DNA of 20,613 bases from Oscillospiraceae bacterium (GTDB lineage: Bacteria > Bacillota_A > Clostridia > Oscillospirales > Oscillospiraceae). The number at the start of each line of letters is the position of its first letter. Position 1 is the first letter of the stretch. This document shows positions 15,325-20,613 of the stretch, piece after piece. The translations under genes and the position numbers were made by a program. A model generated the notes under the pieces. The model was not told the origin of the DNA. It made no database searches and worked only from the letters and a program-made list of their open reading frames with translations. The stretch spans positions 1 through 20,613 of the forward strand of contig JAFQUA010000022.1 in NCBI GenBank assembly GCA_017408725.1. The letters run 5' to 3'.

Positions 15325-15951
15325 TCAGCCCAGAACAGCCTTGCGAGCTTCCGCGCAGAGAGATGTGATCTTGTCAAAATTACCGGCCGCAATGTCGGCT
15401 TTGGGGCAGACCCAGCTGCCGCCGACAGCATGGATAAAGGGGGCGTCAATGTATTCCTTGATATTGGCAGTGCTGATACCGCCGGTAGGCAGGAACTTGA
15501 CACCGGGGAAGGGACCGGACAGCGCCTTCATTGCATTTAGACCGCCATAGATATTGGCGGGGAAGAACTTGACAACCTTTAAGCCCATGTTGATAGCCGC
15601 AGTGATCTCGGTTGGAGTGACACAGCCGGGAGTCACAGCAACGCCGTTTTCGATACACCAGCCGACGACTTCTGCGTCAAAACCGGGAGCGACAATGAAC
15701 TTGGCACCCATGGAAACCGCCAGCTTGCACTGCTCCAGATTCAAAATCGTACCTGCGCCCACCAGAACATCGGGGCAGTTTTCAGCAACTGCCTTAATGG
15801 CATCGGGAGCCGCTGCGGTGCGGAAGGTGATCTCCATAACATCAACACCACCGGCTTTCATTGCCTTTGCGGTGGGAACAGCATCCTTAGCATCGTCAAT
15901 AACCACGACAGGCACAATAATCGCACCGGCCAATCTGCTTAATACATCCAT
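15325..15951 (-). CDS. eda: KDPG / 2-keto-4-hydroxyglutarate aldolase
   Basis: A 208-residue class I aldolase (TIM barrel, trimer in the family) that splits 2-keto-3-deoxy-6-phosphogluconate into pyruvate and glyceraldehyde-3-phosphate. The catalytic glutamate is E40 in MEITFRT, R44 follows, and the Schiff-base lysine is K128 in KVVKFFPA. The phosphate-binding end is LPTGGIS (154-160). It is the first gene of the operon eda-kdgK-DUF1292, driven by a perfect-consensus promoter about 90 bp upstream. AGGAGG (15963-15968) is 11 bp before the ATG, slightly long. A 16-bp palindrome sits one base upstream of that ribosome binding site and is a candidate control point. Confidence 0.95.
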   Translation of the reverse strand: MDVLSRLAGAIIVPVVVIDDAKDAVPTAKAMKAGGVDVMEITFRTAAAPDAIKAVAENCPDVLVGAGTILNLEQCKLAVSMGAKFIVAPGFDAEVVGWCIENGVAVTPGCVTPTEITAAINMGLKVVKFFPANIYGGLNAMKALSGPFPGVKFLPTGGISTANIKEYIDAPFIHAVGGSWVCPKADIAAGNFDKITSLCAEARKAVLG

Positions 15952-15969
15952 TTTATACGTTACCTCCTG

Positions 15970-15985
15970 TGGCTGGATCCAGCCA
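15970..15985. promoter_or_regulatory. 16-bp perfect palindrome in the eda leader
   Basis: TGGCTGGATCCAGCCA reads the same on both strands. It lies downstream of the predicted eda start site and one base before the AGGAGG. As DNA it could be an operator for a dimeric regulator; as RNA it would form a 6-bp hairpin with a GATC loop beside the ribosome binding site. Confidence 0.5.
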
Positions 15986-16041
15986 AAATAATTTGAATTT
16001 AATTAGAAATCATAACAAAAAGCCATCCTATCACATCGTAT

Positions 16042-16070
16042 ATTATATGGACAAGCTGCTGTTCTGTCAA
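16042..16070 (-). promoter_or_regulatory. Promoter of the eda operon
   Basis: Minus strand: -35 TTGACA (16065-16070), a 17-bp spacer and -10 TATAAT (16042-16047), a perfect consensus. It predicts a leader of about 85 nt containing the palindrome at 15970-15985. Such a strong core promoter on a catabolic operon suggests repression rather than activation. Confidence 0.9.
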
Positions 16071-16071
16071 T

Positions 16072-16092
16072 GGAAAAAACCGCAGTTTTTCC
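16072..16092. repeat. Small inverted repeat upstream of the eda -35
   Basis: GGAAAAA (16072-16078) and TTTTTCC (16086-16092) form a 7-bp dyad touching the upstream edge of the eda -35. It may act as a second, weak terminator element for spo0A or as an upstream control site; neither is established. Confidence 0.35.
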
Positions 16093-16105
16093 TAAAATAC
16101 AGCAA

Positions 16106-16137
16106 TACCGGGACAAAGCATACTGCCTGTCCCGGTA
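16106..16137 (-). terminator. Terminator of spo0A
   Basis: TACCGGGACA (16106-16115) and TGTCCCGGTA (16128-16137) form a perfect 10-bp stem with a 12-nt loop, starting 8 bp after the spo0A stop on the minus strand. The tail (TTGCTGTATTTTAGG) is only moderately T-rich. Confidence 0.75.
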
Positions 16138-16144
16138 CAATTAT

Positions 16145-16924
16145 TTACATCTGTGCCACCTCTGCGGACTTCAGCTGCAGCTGCAATTTATCAGCGATCA
16201 GGGCGATAAATTCAGAGTTCGTGGGTTTTCCTTTGGTATTGCTGACCGTGTATCCAAAGAACCGCTGCAGGGTATCCAGATCGCCCCGGTCCCATGCCAC
16301 TTCAATGGCATGGCGAATGGCACGCTCTACTCTGCTGGGAGTGGTCTGGAATGTTTTCGCCACCTGCGGGTACAAAACTTTTGTGATGGCATTGATCACA
16401 TCCATATCCCCCACCGCAATAATGATCGCTTCCCGCAGATACTGGTAGCCCTTGATGTGGGCGGGAACGCCGATCTCATGAATGATATTGGTGACCATTG
16501 CCTCGATGCTGGTTTTGTCTGAACGACGGGAAGCAGACAGCCGCAGATTCTCCCCACCGCGGATCTCCTCCAATCGCTCCACTATAGCCGTTACATCGCA
16601 AGGCTTCAGCATCAAATACCGGGCACCCAGATTGGCAGCGGATGAGGCCACATAATCTGTGACGAATCCGGATGTAGCCAAAATGACGGGCCGTTTTTCC
16701 ATAGCTGCCACAGCCTTCATGACGCTGAGCCCATCCTGCTTGCTGAGCATCAGATCCAGAACCAGAATGTCCGGCCGAAGCTGCTGCACCATACGAATGG
16801 TCTGTTCGCCGTCACTGGCCGTCCCCGCGACCAGAAAGGCTTCGGTTTGAAGCAGTGCAGCAGACAAACCGGAACAGAATTCCTCTGCGCTGTCTGCAAT
16901 GAATACAGTTGTACGGTTATCCAT
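16145..16924 (-). CDS. spo0A: Sporulation transcription factor Spo0A
   Basis: A 259-residue response regulator, master switch of sporulation. The receiver domain (about 5-120) has phospho-acceptor D57 in VLDLML and K107 in LKPCD. The acidic pocket has D11 followed by serine (ADSAEEF), where most Spo0A proteins have two adjacent acidic residues. The Spo0A-specific DNA-binding domain (about 145-255) is highly typical: [12 protein letters not shown], the recognition region [17 protein letters not shown] and the [16 protein letters not shown] end. The ATG at 16924 follows GGAG with 8-bp spacing; the longer open frame upstream runs back through the promoter. It does not follow spoIVB as in many relatives, but stands alone, divergent from a pepF pseudogene. 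Confidence 0.96.
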   Translation of the reverse strand: MDNRTTVFIADSAEEFCSGLSAALLQTEAFLVAGTASDGEQTIRMVQQLRPDILVLDLMLSKQDGLSVMKAVAAMEKRPVILATSGFVTDYVASSAANLGARYLMLKPCDVTAIVERLEEIRGGENLRLSASRRSDKTSIEAMVTNIIHEIGVPAHIKGYQYLREAIIIAVGDMDVINAITKVLYPQVAKTFQTTPSRVERAIRHAIEVAWDRGDLDTLQRFFGYTVSNTKGKPTNSEFIALIADKLQLQLKSAEVAQM

Positions 16925-16982
16925 AACTTCCTCTCCTGTCATATGAAGATTTTCCCCTTTGCGCGGCAGCAACCGTGCCGCA

Positions 16983-17100
16983 TGCGACAAATAAAGAATA
17001 GCATAATGCATCGTTTTTTGCAAGAAGAAACGAGAACAATCGTTCGTCAAAAACAGCATGGAATCGACAAAACTAATAGGATATCAGAACTTTTCGACAA
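16983..17100 (-). promoter_or_regulatory. Candidate Spo0A boxes upstream of spo0A
   Basis: On the minus strand, two sites match the 0A box TGNCGAA exactly: TGTCGAA at 17093-17099 (inside TTGTCGAAAA) and TGACGAA at 17043-17049. Two more match 6 of 7: TGTCGAT at 17063-17069 and TGTCGCA at 16983-16989, the last just downstream of the proposed -10. This fits autoregulation, which is known for Spo0A in other Firmicutes. I found no convincing sigma-H promoter. Confidence 0.6.
16995..17023 (-). promoter_or_regulatory. Candidate sigma-A promoter of spo0A
   Basis: Minus strand: -35 TTGCAA (17018-17023), a 17-bp spacer and -10 TATTCT (16995-17000). The leader of about 65 nt carries a 6-bp hairpin GCGGCA/TGCCGC. 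Confidence 0.55.
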
Positions 17101-17156
17101 TAATAGACAATTGCATTCCGTAATATGCACCGCCTTGCGTTTTTTACCTTCGAGTG

Positions 17157-17185
17157 TTGACGGAAGCTCTTAGCTGTTGTAAAAT
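17157..17185 (+). promoter_or_regulatory. Promoter of the pepF pseudogene
   Basis: -35 TTGACG (17157-17162), a 17-bp spacer and -10 TAAAAT (17180-17185), 33 bp before the ATG. A GTTGTA/TACAAC inverted repeat (17176-17194) spans the -10. The promoter looks intact although the gene is broken. Confidence 0.75.
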
Positions 17186-17218
17186 AAGTACAACTGTTTT
17201 TATAGAAGGTACACAACT

Positions 17219-18696
17219 ATGAATGAAGTATGGAATCTGGACTCCATTTACAAAAGCTTTGTCGATCCCGCCTTTGAAGCGGATCTGAACGCAGGCAAAG
17301 AAAAGCTGCAGGAATTTACTGCCTTTGCTGCCGGTCTTGCGGATATGGATCCTGCCGTTATTTGCTTGCCGGCCGGGGCGAAGAAATCATGGCCCGTATG
17401 CGTCTTTCCGGCGGCAGCGCATGGAGCGATCTGCAGGGCTATCTGACCAGTATCGTGCCCGTCATCTACAACGGCGGCACAACCAACCTTTCCACCATCC
17501 GTAATCTGGCCTACGACGAAGACCCTGCCGTCCGTAAGGCAGCCTACGGAGCCGAGATTGCCTGCTATGACCGGATCAAGGATGCCGTGGTCTTCGCGCT
17601 GAACTCCATCAAGCTGGAGACCATTTCCGATTGCAAGCTCCGCGGCTACGAATCTCCTCTGACACGGACTCTGAAGCGCTCCGACATGAAGCAGGAAACG
17701 CTGGATGCCATGCTGTGTGCCATGGACGAGTATTCTCCCAAGTTTTGGCAGTACCTGAAAGCCAAAGCCAAGGCACTGGGTCACAAGAACGGACTTCCCT
17801 GGTATGACCTTTCCGCCCCAATGGGTAAAGCTTCCTCCAAATTCACCACCGAAGAAGCCAAGGATTACCTTGTTAAGCAGTTCTCCACCTTTGATCAGGA
17901 ACTGACCAACATGGTGGCAGAAGCCTTCGACAACGCATGGATCGACTTCTATCCCCAGGACGGCAAGGCCGGCGGTGCATTCTGTGCCGGTGCCGAATGT
18001 CTGGGCGAAAGCCGCATTCTGACCAATTACGACGGTCAGCTGGGCGATGTGGTCACGCTGGCTCACGAGCTGGATCATGCATTCCACAACCAGTGCATCA
18101 AGGACAACAAGCCGCTGAATAAGGATTATTCCATGCCCGTGGCGGAAACCGCTTCCACCTTTAACGAATGTGTGGTCATGGCCGCTGCCATCAAGAGCGC
18201 CGCTTCCGATGACGAGCGTCTGGCACTCATCGAATCTCAGCTGCAGGATGCCACCCAGATCATCTGCGACATTTACTCCCGCTTCCGTTTCGAGGCCATG
18301 GTCTTTAAAAACCGGGAAGAGAAGTTCATGAACGCCGATTCCCTCTGCAATTTCATGCTGGAAGCCCAGAAGCAGTCCTACGGTGACGGTCCGGATCCCG
18401 ACTGCCTGCATCCTTATATGTGGGTCTGTAAGAGCCATTACTATGGTCCCACCTTCTACAACTTCCCCTATGCTTTCGGCGGCCTGTTCGCCCGTGGCCT
18501 CTACGCCCAGTATCTGGCGGAAGGAGAAAGCTTCGTACCCAAGTAAAACAAGCTGCTGTACACCACCACAGTGGCAACCATGGAGGATACCGCAAAGGTG
18601 GCCGACATCGACCTGACGGACAAGAACTTCTGGCGCGGCGCGCTGCAGACCATCGCAGATCAGATCGACCTGTTCTGCCAGCTGGTAGAAAAGTAA
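17219..18696 (+). pseudogene. pepF: Oligoendopeptidase F (M3 family), disrupted
   Basis: The remains of an M3B zinc oligopeptidase, which in other bacteria cleaves short cytosolic peptides. Three lesions are visible. First, the N-terminal frame from ATG 17219 is good for about 45 codons, then breaks near 17350; the rest lies in another frame, and roughly 95 residues normal for the family are missing at the join. Second, the zinc motif (18064-18078) reads HELDH where the family has HExGH. Third, TAA at 18544-18546 interrupts the frame, yet 49 further codons continue in the same frame with the expected C-terminal sequence (NKLLYTT, FWRGALQTIADQID) to TAA at 18694-18696. The 1478-bp span is not a multiple of three. 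The third zinc ligand region (PVAETASTFNE) is intact. A stretch from 17362 could still make a 394-residue fragment from a TTG. Confidence 0.85.
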
Positions 18697-18700
18697 ATGC

Positions 18701-18910
18701 AAATGATCGTTTAGCGGCGAGTCGCCGCTGACGATTCGTAACGGACACAAGGGGTGTTCGTTATGCCATTGGGCTCACTCGATTCGTTTTTGCTGTAAAA
18801 ATCCTAAGTTTTCTGGGGTAAAATCGTTACCGGGCGGCGCAGGGCAAAAACGATAAGCGCCGCAGTGCGTGCGAAGTGTCCGCGGGCACTGCCCGCATAA
18901 ACGATCATTT
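18701..18910. mobile_element. 210-bp inverted-repeat element (MITE-like or structured repeat)
   Basis: The ends are a perfect 13-bp inverted repeat, AAATGATCGTTTA (18701-18713) and TAAACGATCATTT (18898-18910). Inside each end is a GC-rich hairpin (18713-18729 and 18882-18896). Nested further in are CGGACAC/GTGTCCG (18742-18748, 18876-18882) and TCGTTTTTGC/GCAAAAACGA (18784-18793, 18844-18853). A separate 12-bp hairpin uses 18737-18748 with 18754-18765, and CGATTCGT occurs twice (18732, 18780). No open frame of note is present. It begins 5 bp after the pepF stop and ends 8 bp before the next ribosome binding site. Terminal repeats and small size suggest a non-autonomous transposable element; no clear target duplication is seen, so a structured RNA or REP-like repeat is the alternative. 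Confidence 0.55.
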
Positions 18911-18931
18911 ATCCCGTAAAGGAGTAGAAAC

Positions 18932-20215
18932 ATGGACAAACGAACCAAGGCCTTAATGGCATTTCTGGACGCTTCCCACAGTGTGTACCACGCTGCGGCA
19001 TATCTGGCAGAAACACTGGAAAACGCAGGTTATACCCGTCTTTCAGAAGCGGATAAATGGGAGCTTGTTCCCGGCGGTAAGTATTATCTGGTACGGGGCG
19101 GCACAGCGGTAATGGCATTCCGGCTTCCCGCGGGCAAGCCCAAGGGCTTTCTGATGAGTGCCAGCCATTCCGACCGCCCTACCTTCAAAATCAAGGAAAA
19201 CGCGGAATCCGTCGGCAACTACACCCGTCTTGCGACAGAAAAGTACGGCGGTATGCTGATGGCCCCGTGGTTGGACCGACCGCTGTCCATTGCCGGCAGA
19301 GTAATGGTAGAAACGGAAACCGGTGTTGAAAGCCGGCTTGTAGATATCGACCGGGATCTGCTGCTGATCCCTAATGTGGCCATTCACATGAACCGTTCTG
19401 CCAATGATGGCTATAAATGGAATCCCGCTGTGGATACCCTGCCTCTGCTGGGCGGTAAGGATGCCAAGGGAAAGCTGCAGAAGCTGCTGGAAAAAGCAGC
19501 CGGCGGCAAGATCCTCGGCCACGACCTTTACCTGTATATCCGTCAAAAGGCTTCTGTTTGGGGTATCGACAAGGAGTATATTTCCTCTGCCGCGCTGGAC
19601 GACCTGCAGTGCGCATGGTGCTGCACTCAGGGCTTCCTGCGCTCGAAGGAAAGCGAAAGCATTCCCGTTCTGTGCGTTTTCGACAGCGAGGAAGTGGGCT
19701 CTTCTTCCGTACAGGGTGCTGCATCTAACCTTCTTGAAAGCATTCTGTGCCGTATCTGCGCAGCATTGGGAGTAGCTCCGGAGCAGATGCTCAGCCAATC
19801 CTTTATGATCTCCGCGGACAATGCCCACGCCGTGCACCCCAACCATCCGGAATACGCCGATCCTGCCAACGCGCCTCTTGTAAACAACGGCATCGTGCTG
19901 AAATTCAACGCCAGCCAGCGCTACTGCACCGACGGTGTTTCCGCCGCGGTTTTCCGCAAGATTTGCGCCATTGCAGATGTGCCGGTACAGACCTACTGCA
20001 ACCGTGCCGATGTGCCCGGCGGTTCTACCCTCGGAAACATTTCCCTCGCCCATGTTTCCGTTCCCACCGCCGATATCGGCCTTGCCCAGCTTGCCATGCA
20101 CTCCTGCTACGAAACCGCAGGTGTTCAAGACGCGCTGTATCTGGAAGACGCAATGAAATGCTATTACGGCAGCACATTGACTGTATCAGAAAACCATTAC
20201 AGCTTGAATGTTTAA
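18932..20215 (+). CDS. apeB: M18 family aminopeptidase
   Basis: A 427-residue di-zinc aminopeptidase of the aspartyl aminopeptidase family, which removes N-terminal (often acidic) residues from peptides in the cytoplasm. Predicted metal and catalytic residues are all present: H79 in ASHSDRPTFKIK (most relatives have HTDSP), D223 in ALDDL, E253/E254 in DSEEVGS, D296 in SADNAHAVHPN, and H390 in AMHSCYE. Length and the C-terminal GGSTLGN and DIGLAQLAMHS blocks are normal, so it appears intact, unlike the peptidase gene upstream. AAAGGAG (18918-18924) is 7 bp before the ATG. No clear promoter lies between the inverted-repeat element and the gene, so transcription either starts inside the element or reads through from the pepF promoter. 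Confidence 0.94.
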   Translation: MDKRTKALMAFLDASHSVYHAAAYLAETLENAGYTRLSEADKWELVPGGKYYLVRGGTAVMAFRLPAGKPKGFLMSASHSDRPTFKIKENAESVGNYTRLATEKYGGMLMAPWLDRPLSIAGRVMVETETGVESRLVDIDRDLLLIPNVAIHMNRSANDGYKWNPAVDTLPLLGGKDAKGKLQKLLEKAAGGKILGHDLYLYIRQKASVWGIDKEYISSAALDDLQCAWCCTQGFLRSKESESIPVLCVFDSEEVGSSSVQGAASNLLESILCRICAALGVAPEQMLSQSFMISADNAHAVHPNHPEYADPANAPLVNNGIVLKFNASQRYCTDGVSAAVFRKICAIADVPVQTYCNRADVPGGSTLGNISLAHVSVPTADIGLAQLAMHSCYETAGVQDALYLEDAMKCYYGSTLTVSENHYSLNV

Positions 20216-20274
20216 ATTAGCAAATCTGGGCAAAATAACTAAATTTTAAACACAAAAACTGTAGGAAACCACCA

Positions 20275-20303
20275 TTGCACTCACTGGACAAATGTGGTAG
20301 AAT
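20275..20303 (+). promoter_or_regulatory. Promoter of the ABC ATPase gene
   Basis: -35 TTGCAC (20275-20280), a 17-bp spacer and -10 TAGAAT (20298-20303) preceded by TGG (extended -10). A start near 20310 gives an unusually long leader of about 180 nt that begins with the pseudoknot at 20316. Confidence 0.8.
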
Positions 20304-20315
20304 GTGTGTATCCAG

Positions 20316-20347
20316 GTGGAGTGCGCCTACTCCACAAAAATAGGCGT
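20316..20347 (+). promoter_or_regulatory. H-type RNA pseudoknot at the start of the ABC ATPase leader
   Basis: Stem 1 pairs GTGGAGT (20316-20322) with ACTCCAC (20329-20335), 7 bp. The loop bases CGCCT (20324-20328) pair with AGGCG (20342-20346), 5 bp, plus a possible G-T pair at 20323/20347. Loop 1 is one base, the stems abut, and loop 3 is AAAAAT (20336-20341). These lengths suit a compact H-type pseudoknot with an A-rich strand in the minor groove, the general build of small riboswitches such as preQ1 types. No ligand can be inferred. Confidence 0.55.
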
Positions 20348-20378
20348 ACATCCGCTAAAATAAAAGGAGGATAAACCC

Positions 20379-20488
20379 GTTTGACTCACGGTACGGCAGT
20401 GTGGAGACCTGTCGTAAAGCTTCCGCGAGAAAGCTTCGCGGAATGTGAGAGTGTACGCGAGGAGTCGGTACACTTAGAGTCGCAAAAC
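20379..20488 (+). ncRNA. 110-nt four-stem RNA domain between Shine-Dalgarno and ATG
   Basis: A strong AAAAGGAGG (20362-20370) is 119 nt from the ATG, and no other ribosome binding site lies near the ATG. The gap folds by eye into a closed four-way junction. P1 pairs GTTTGACTC (20379-20387) with 20477-20488, leaving a 3-nt bulge. P2 pairs 20393-20399 with 20409-20415 (7 bp, one G-T). P3 pairs 20421-20428 with 20436-20443 (8 bp). P4 pairs 20450-20456 with 20468-20474 (7 bp). When P1 closes, only ATAAACCC and one T separate Shine-Dalgarno and ATG, a normal 9-nt spacing. Deleting exactly this segment also gives a normal gene start. It may be a translational switch or an inserted structured element; I do not recognise the class. 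Confidence 0.6.
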
Positions 20489-20489
20489 T

Positions 20490-20613
20490 ATGGCAAGTTT
20501 GACCCTGAAGAACATCATGCAGATCTCCCCCTCCAGCGCAGACGAAGAGAAGAAGACCAAGAAGCACAAGAAGAACGCCGATGCACCCGAGAAGCAGGTC
20601 AACCTGCAGATCA
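20490..20613 (+). CDS. Sugar ABC transporter ATP-binding protein, N-terminal fragment
   Basis: The first 41 codons of a gene that leaves the window. The start MASLTLKNI is the typical first strand of MsmK/UgpC-type ATPases, which power carbohydrate and glycerol-phosphate ABC importers at the cytoplasmic membrane face. An unusual lysine-rich insert (about residues 19-36, including KKTKKHKK) separates that strand from VNLQI, where the family normally goes on directly to the sequence before Walker A. Walker A is beyond the window edge, so the call rests on the start alone. ATG 20490 is the only sensible start: an in-frame TAG lies at 20475-20477. The nearest Shine-Dalgarno is 119 nt upstream across a structured RNA domain. 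Confidence 0.7.
   Translation, partial: MASLTLKNIMQISPSSADEEKKTKKHKKNADAPEKQVNLQI

Noticed and set aside
14216..15550. 444-codon plus-strand open frame over kdgK and eda
   Set aside because: Antisense shadow spanning three real genes and their junctions, with no promoter or ribosome binding site.
16925..17100. Sigma-H promoter for spo0A
   Set aside because: GAAGGTAAA and ACGGAAT resemble the two halves, but the spacing between them is about 21 bp, too long for sigma-H.
17248..18750. 500-codon minus-strand open frame over pepF
   Set aside because: Shadow of the pepF coding sequence. The plus-strand product has clear M3 peptidase motifs; the antisense product has none.
18701..18910. CRISPR-like or integron attC interpretation of the inverted-repeat element
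   Set aside because: There is no direct-repeat and spacer periodicity and no cas gene; no integrase gene or cassette structure is nearby.
20355..20567. 70-codon minus-strand open frame over the ABC ATPase leader
   Set aside because: No ribosome binding site or promoter; antisense to the structured leader and the start of a real gene.
20381..20613. TTG-started open frame placed 10 nt after the AAAAGGAGG, open to the window end
   Set aside because: Spacing is acceptable, but the predicted product has no family resemblance, and downstream it overlaps the ABC ATPase in another frame. It remains a possible leader peptide, but I would not call it a gene.

Overview
The window looks like a chromosomal stretch from a spore-forming Clostridia bacterium, most likely an Oscillospirales/Oscillospiraceae gut organism. 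The grounds are a full-length Spo0A, a Firmicutes-type FtsH, an eda-kdgK pair, a DUF1292 protein, strong AGGAGG ribosome binding sites, near-consensus sigma-A promoters and mid-50s GC with GC-rich third positions. The genus is inference; no rRNA is present.

Layout. At the left edge, on the minus strand, are a tRNA-Arg(CCG), ftsH and a membrane sulfatase-fold phosphoglycerol/LTA-synthase-like protein, each with its own promoter and terminator. A divergent promoter pair near 3.9 kb starts a plus-strand run: a TrmH/RlmB-type rRNA methyltransferase, then a 679-residue membrane protein that reads as a P-type ATPase with its catalytic motifs lost. Next come a separately transcribed EF-G paralogue, an RsmF-like m5C methyltransferase and murA. 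murA converges on cysK across a bidirectional terminator. cysK and cysE diverge from one compact promoter region with a shared dyad. cysE converges on the minus-strand operon eda-kdgK-DUF1292, and spo0A lies upstream with candidate 0A boxes. Right of spo0A are a decayed oligoendopeptidase F gene, a 210-bp element rich in inverted repeats, an M18 aminopeptidase gene, and the start of a sugar-type ABC transporter ATPase that runs off the window.

How the genes fit together. Most are housekeeping: membrane proteolysis, envelope polymer synthesis, peptidoglycan precursor synthesis, ribosome modification and translation, cysteine synthesis from serine (CysE then CysK), catabolism of 2-keto-3-deoxygluconate to pyruvate and glyceraldehyde-3-phosphate (KdgK then Eda), the sporulation master regulator and peptide turnover.

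The most unusual signals are at the right end. The ABC ATPase leader starts with a near-ideal H-type pseudoknot. A 110-nt four-stem RNA domain then sits exactly between a strong Shine-Dalgarno and the ATG; removing or folding it restores normal spacing. Other points of note are the nested inverted-repeat element next to the broken pepF, the pseudo-P-type ATPase, and the EF-G paralogue lacking the switch II histidine. All structures were read by eye; no folding or database search was run.
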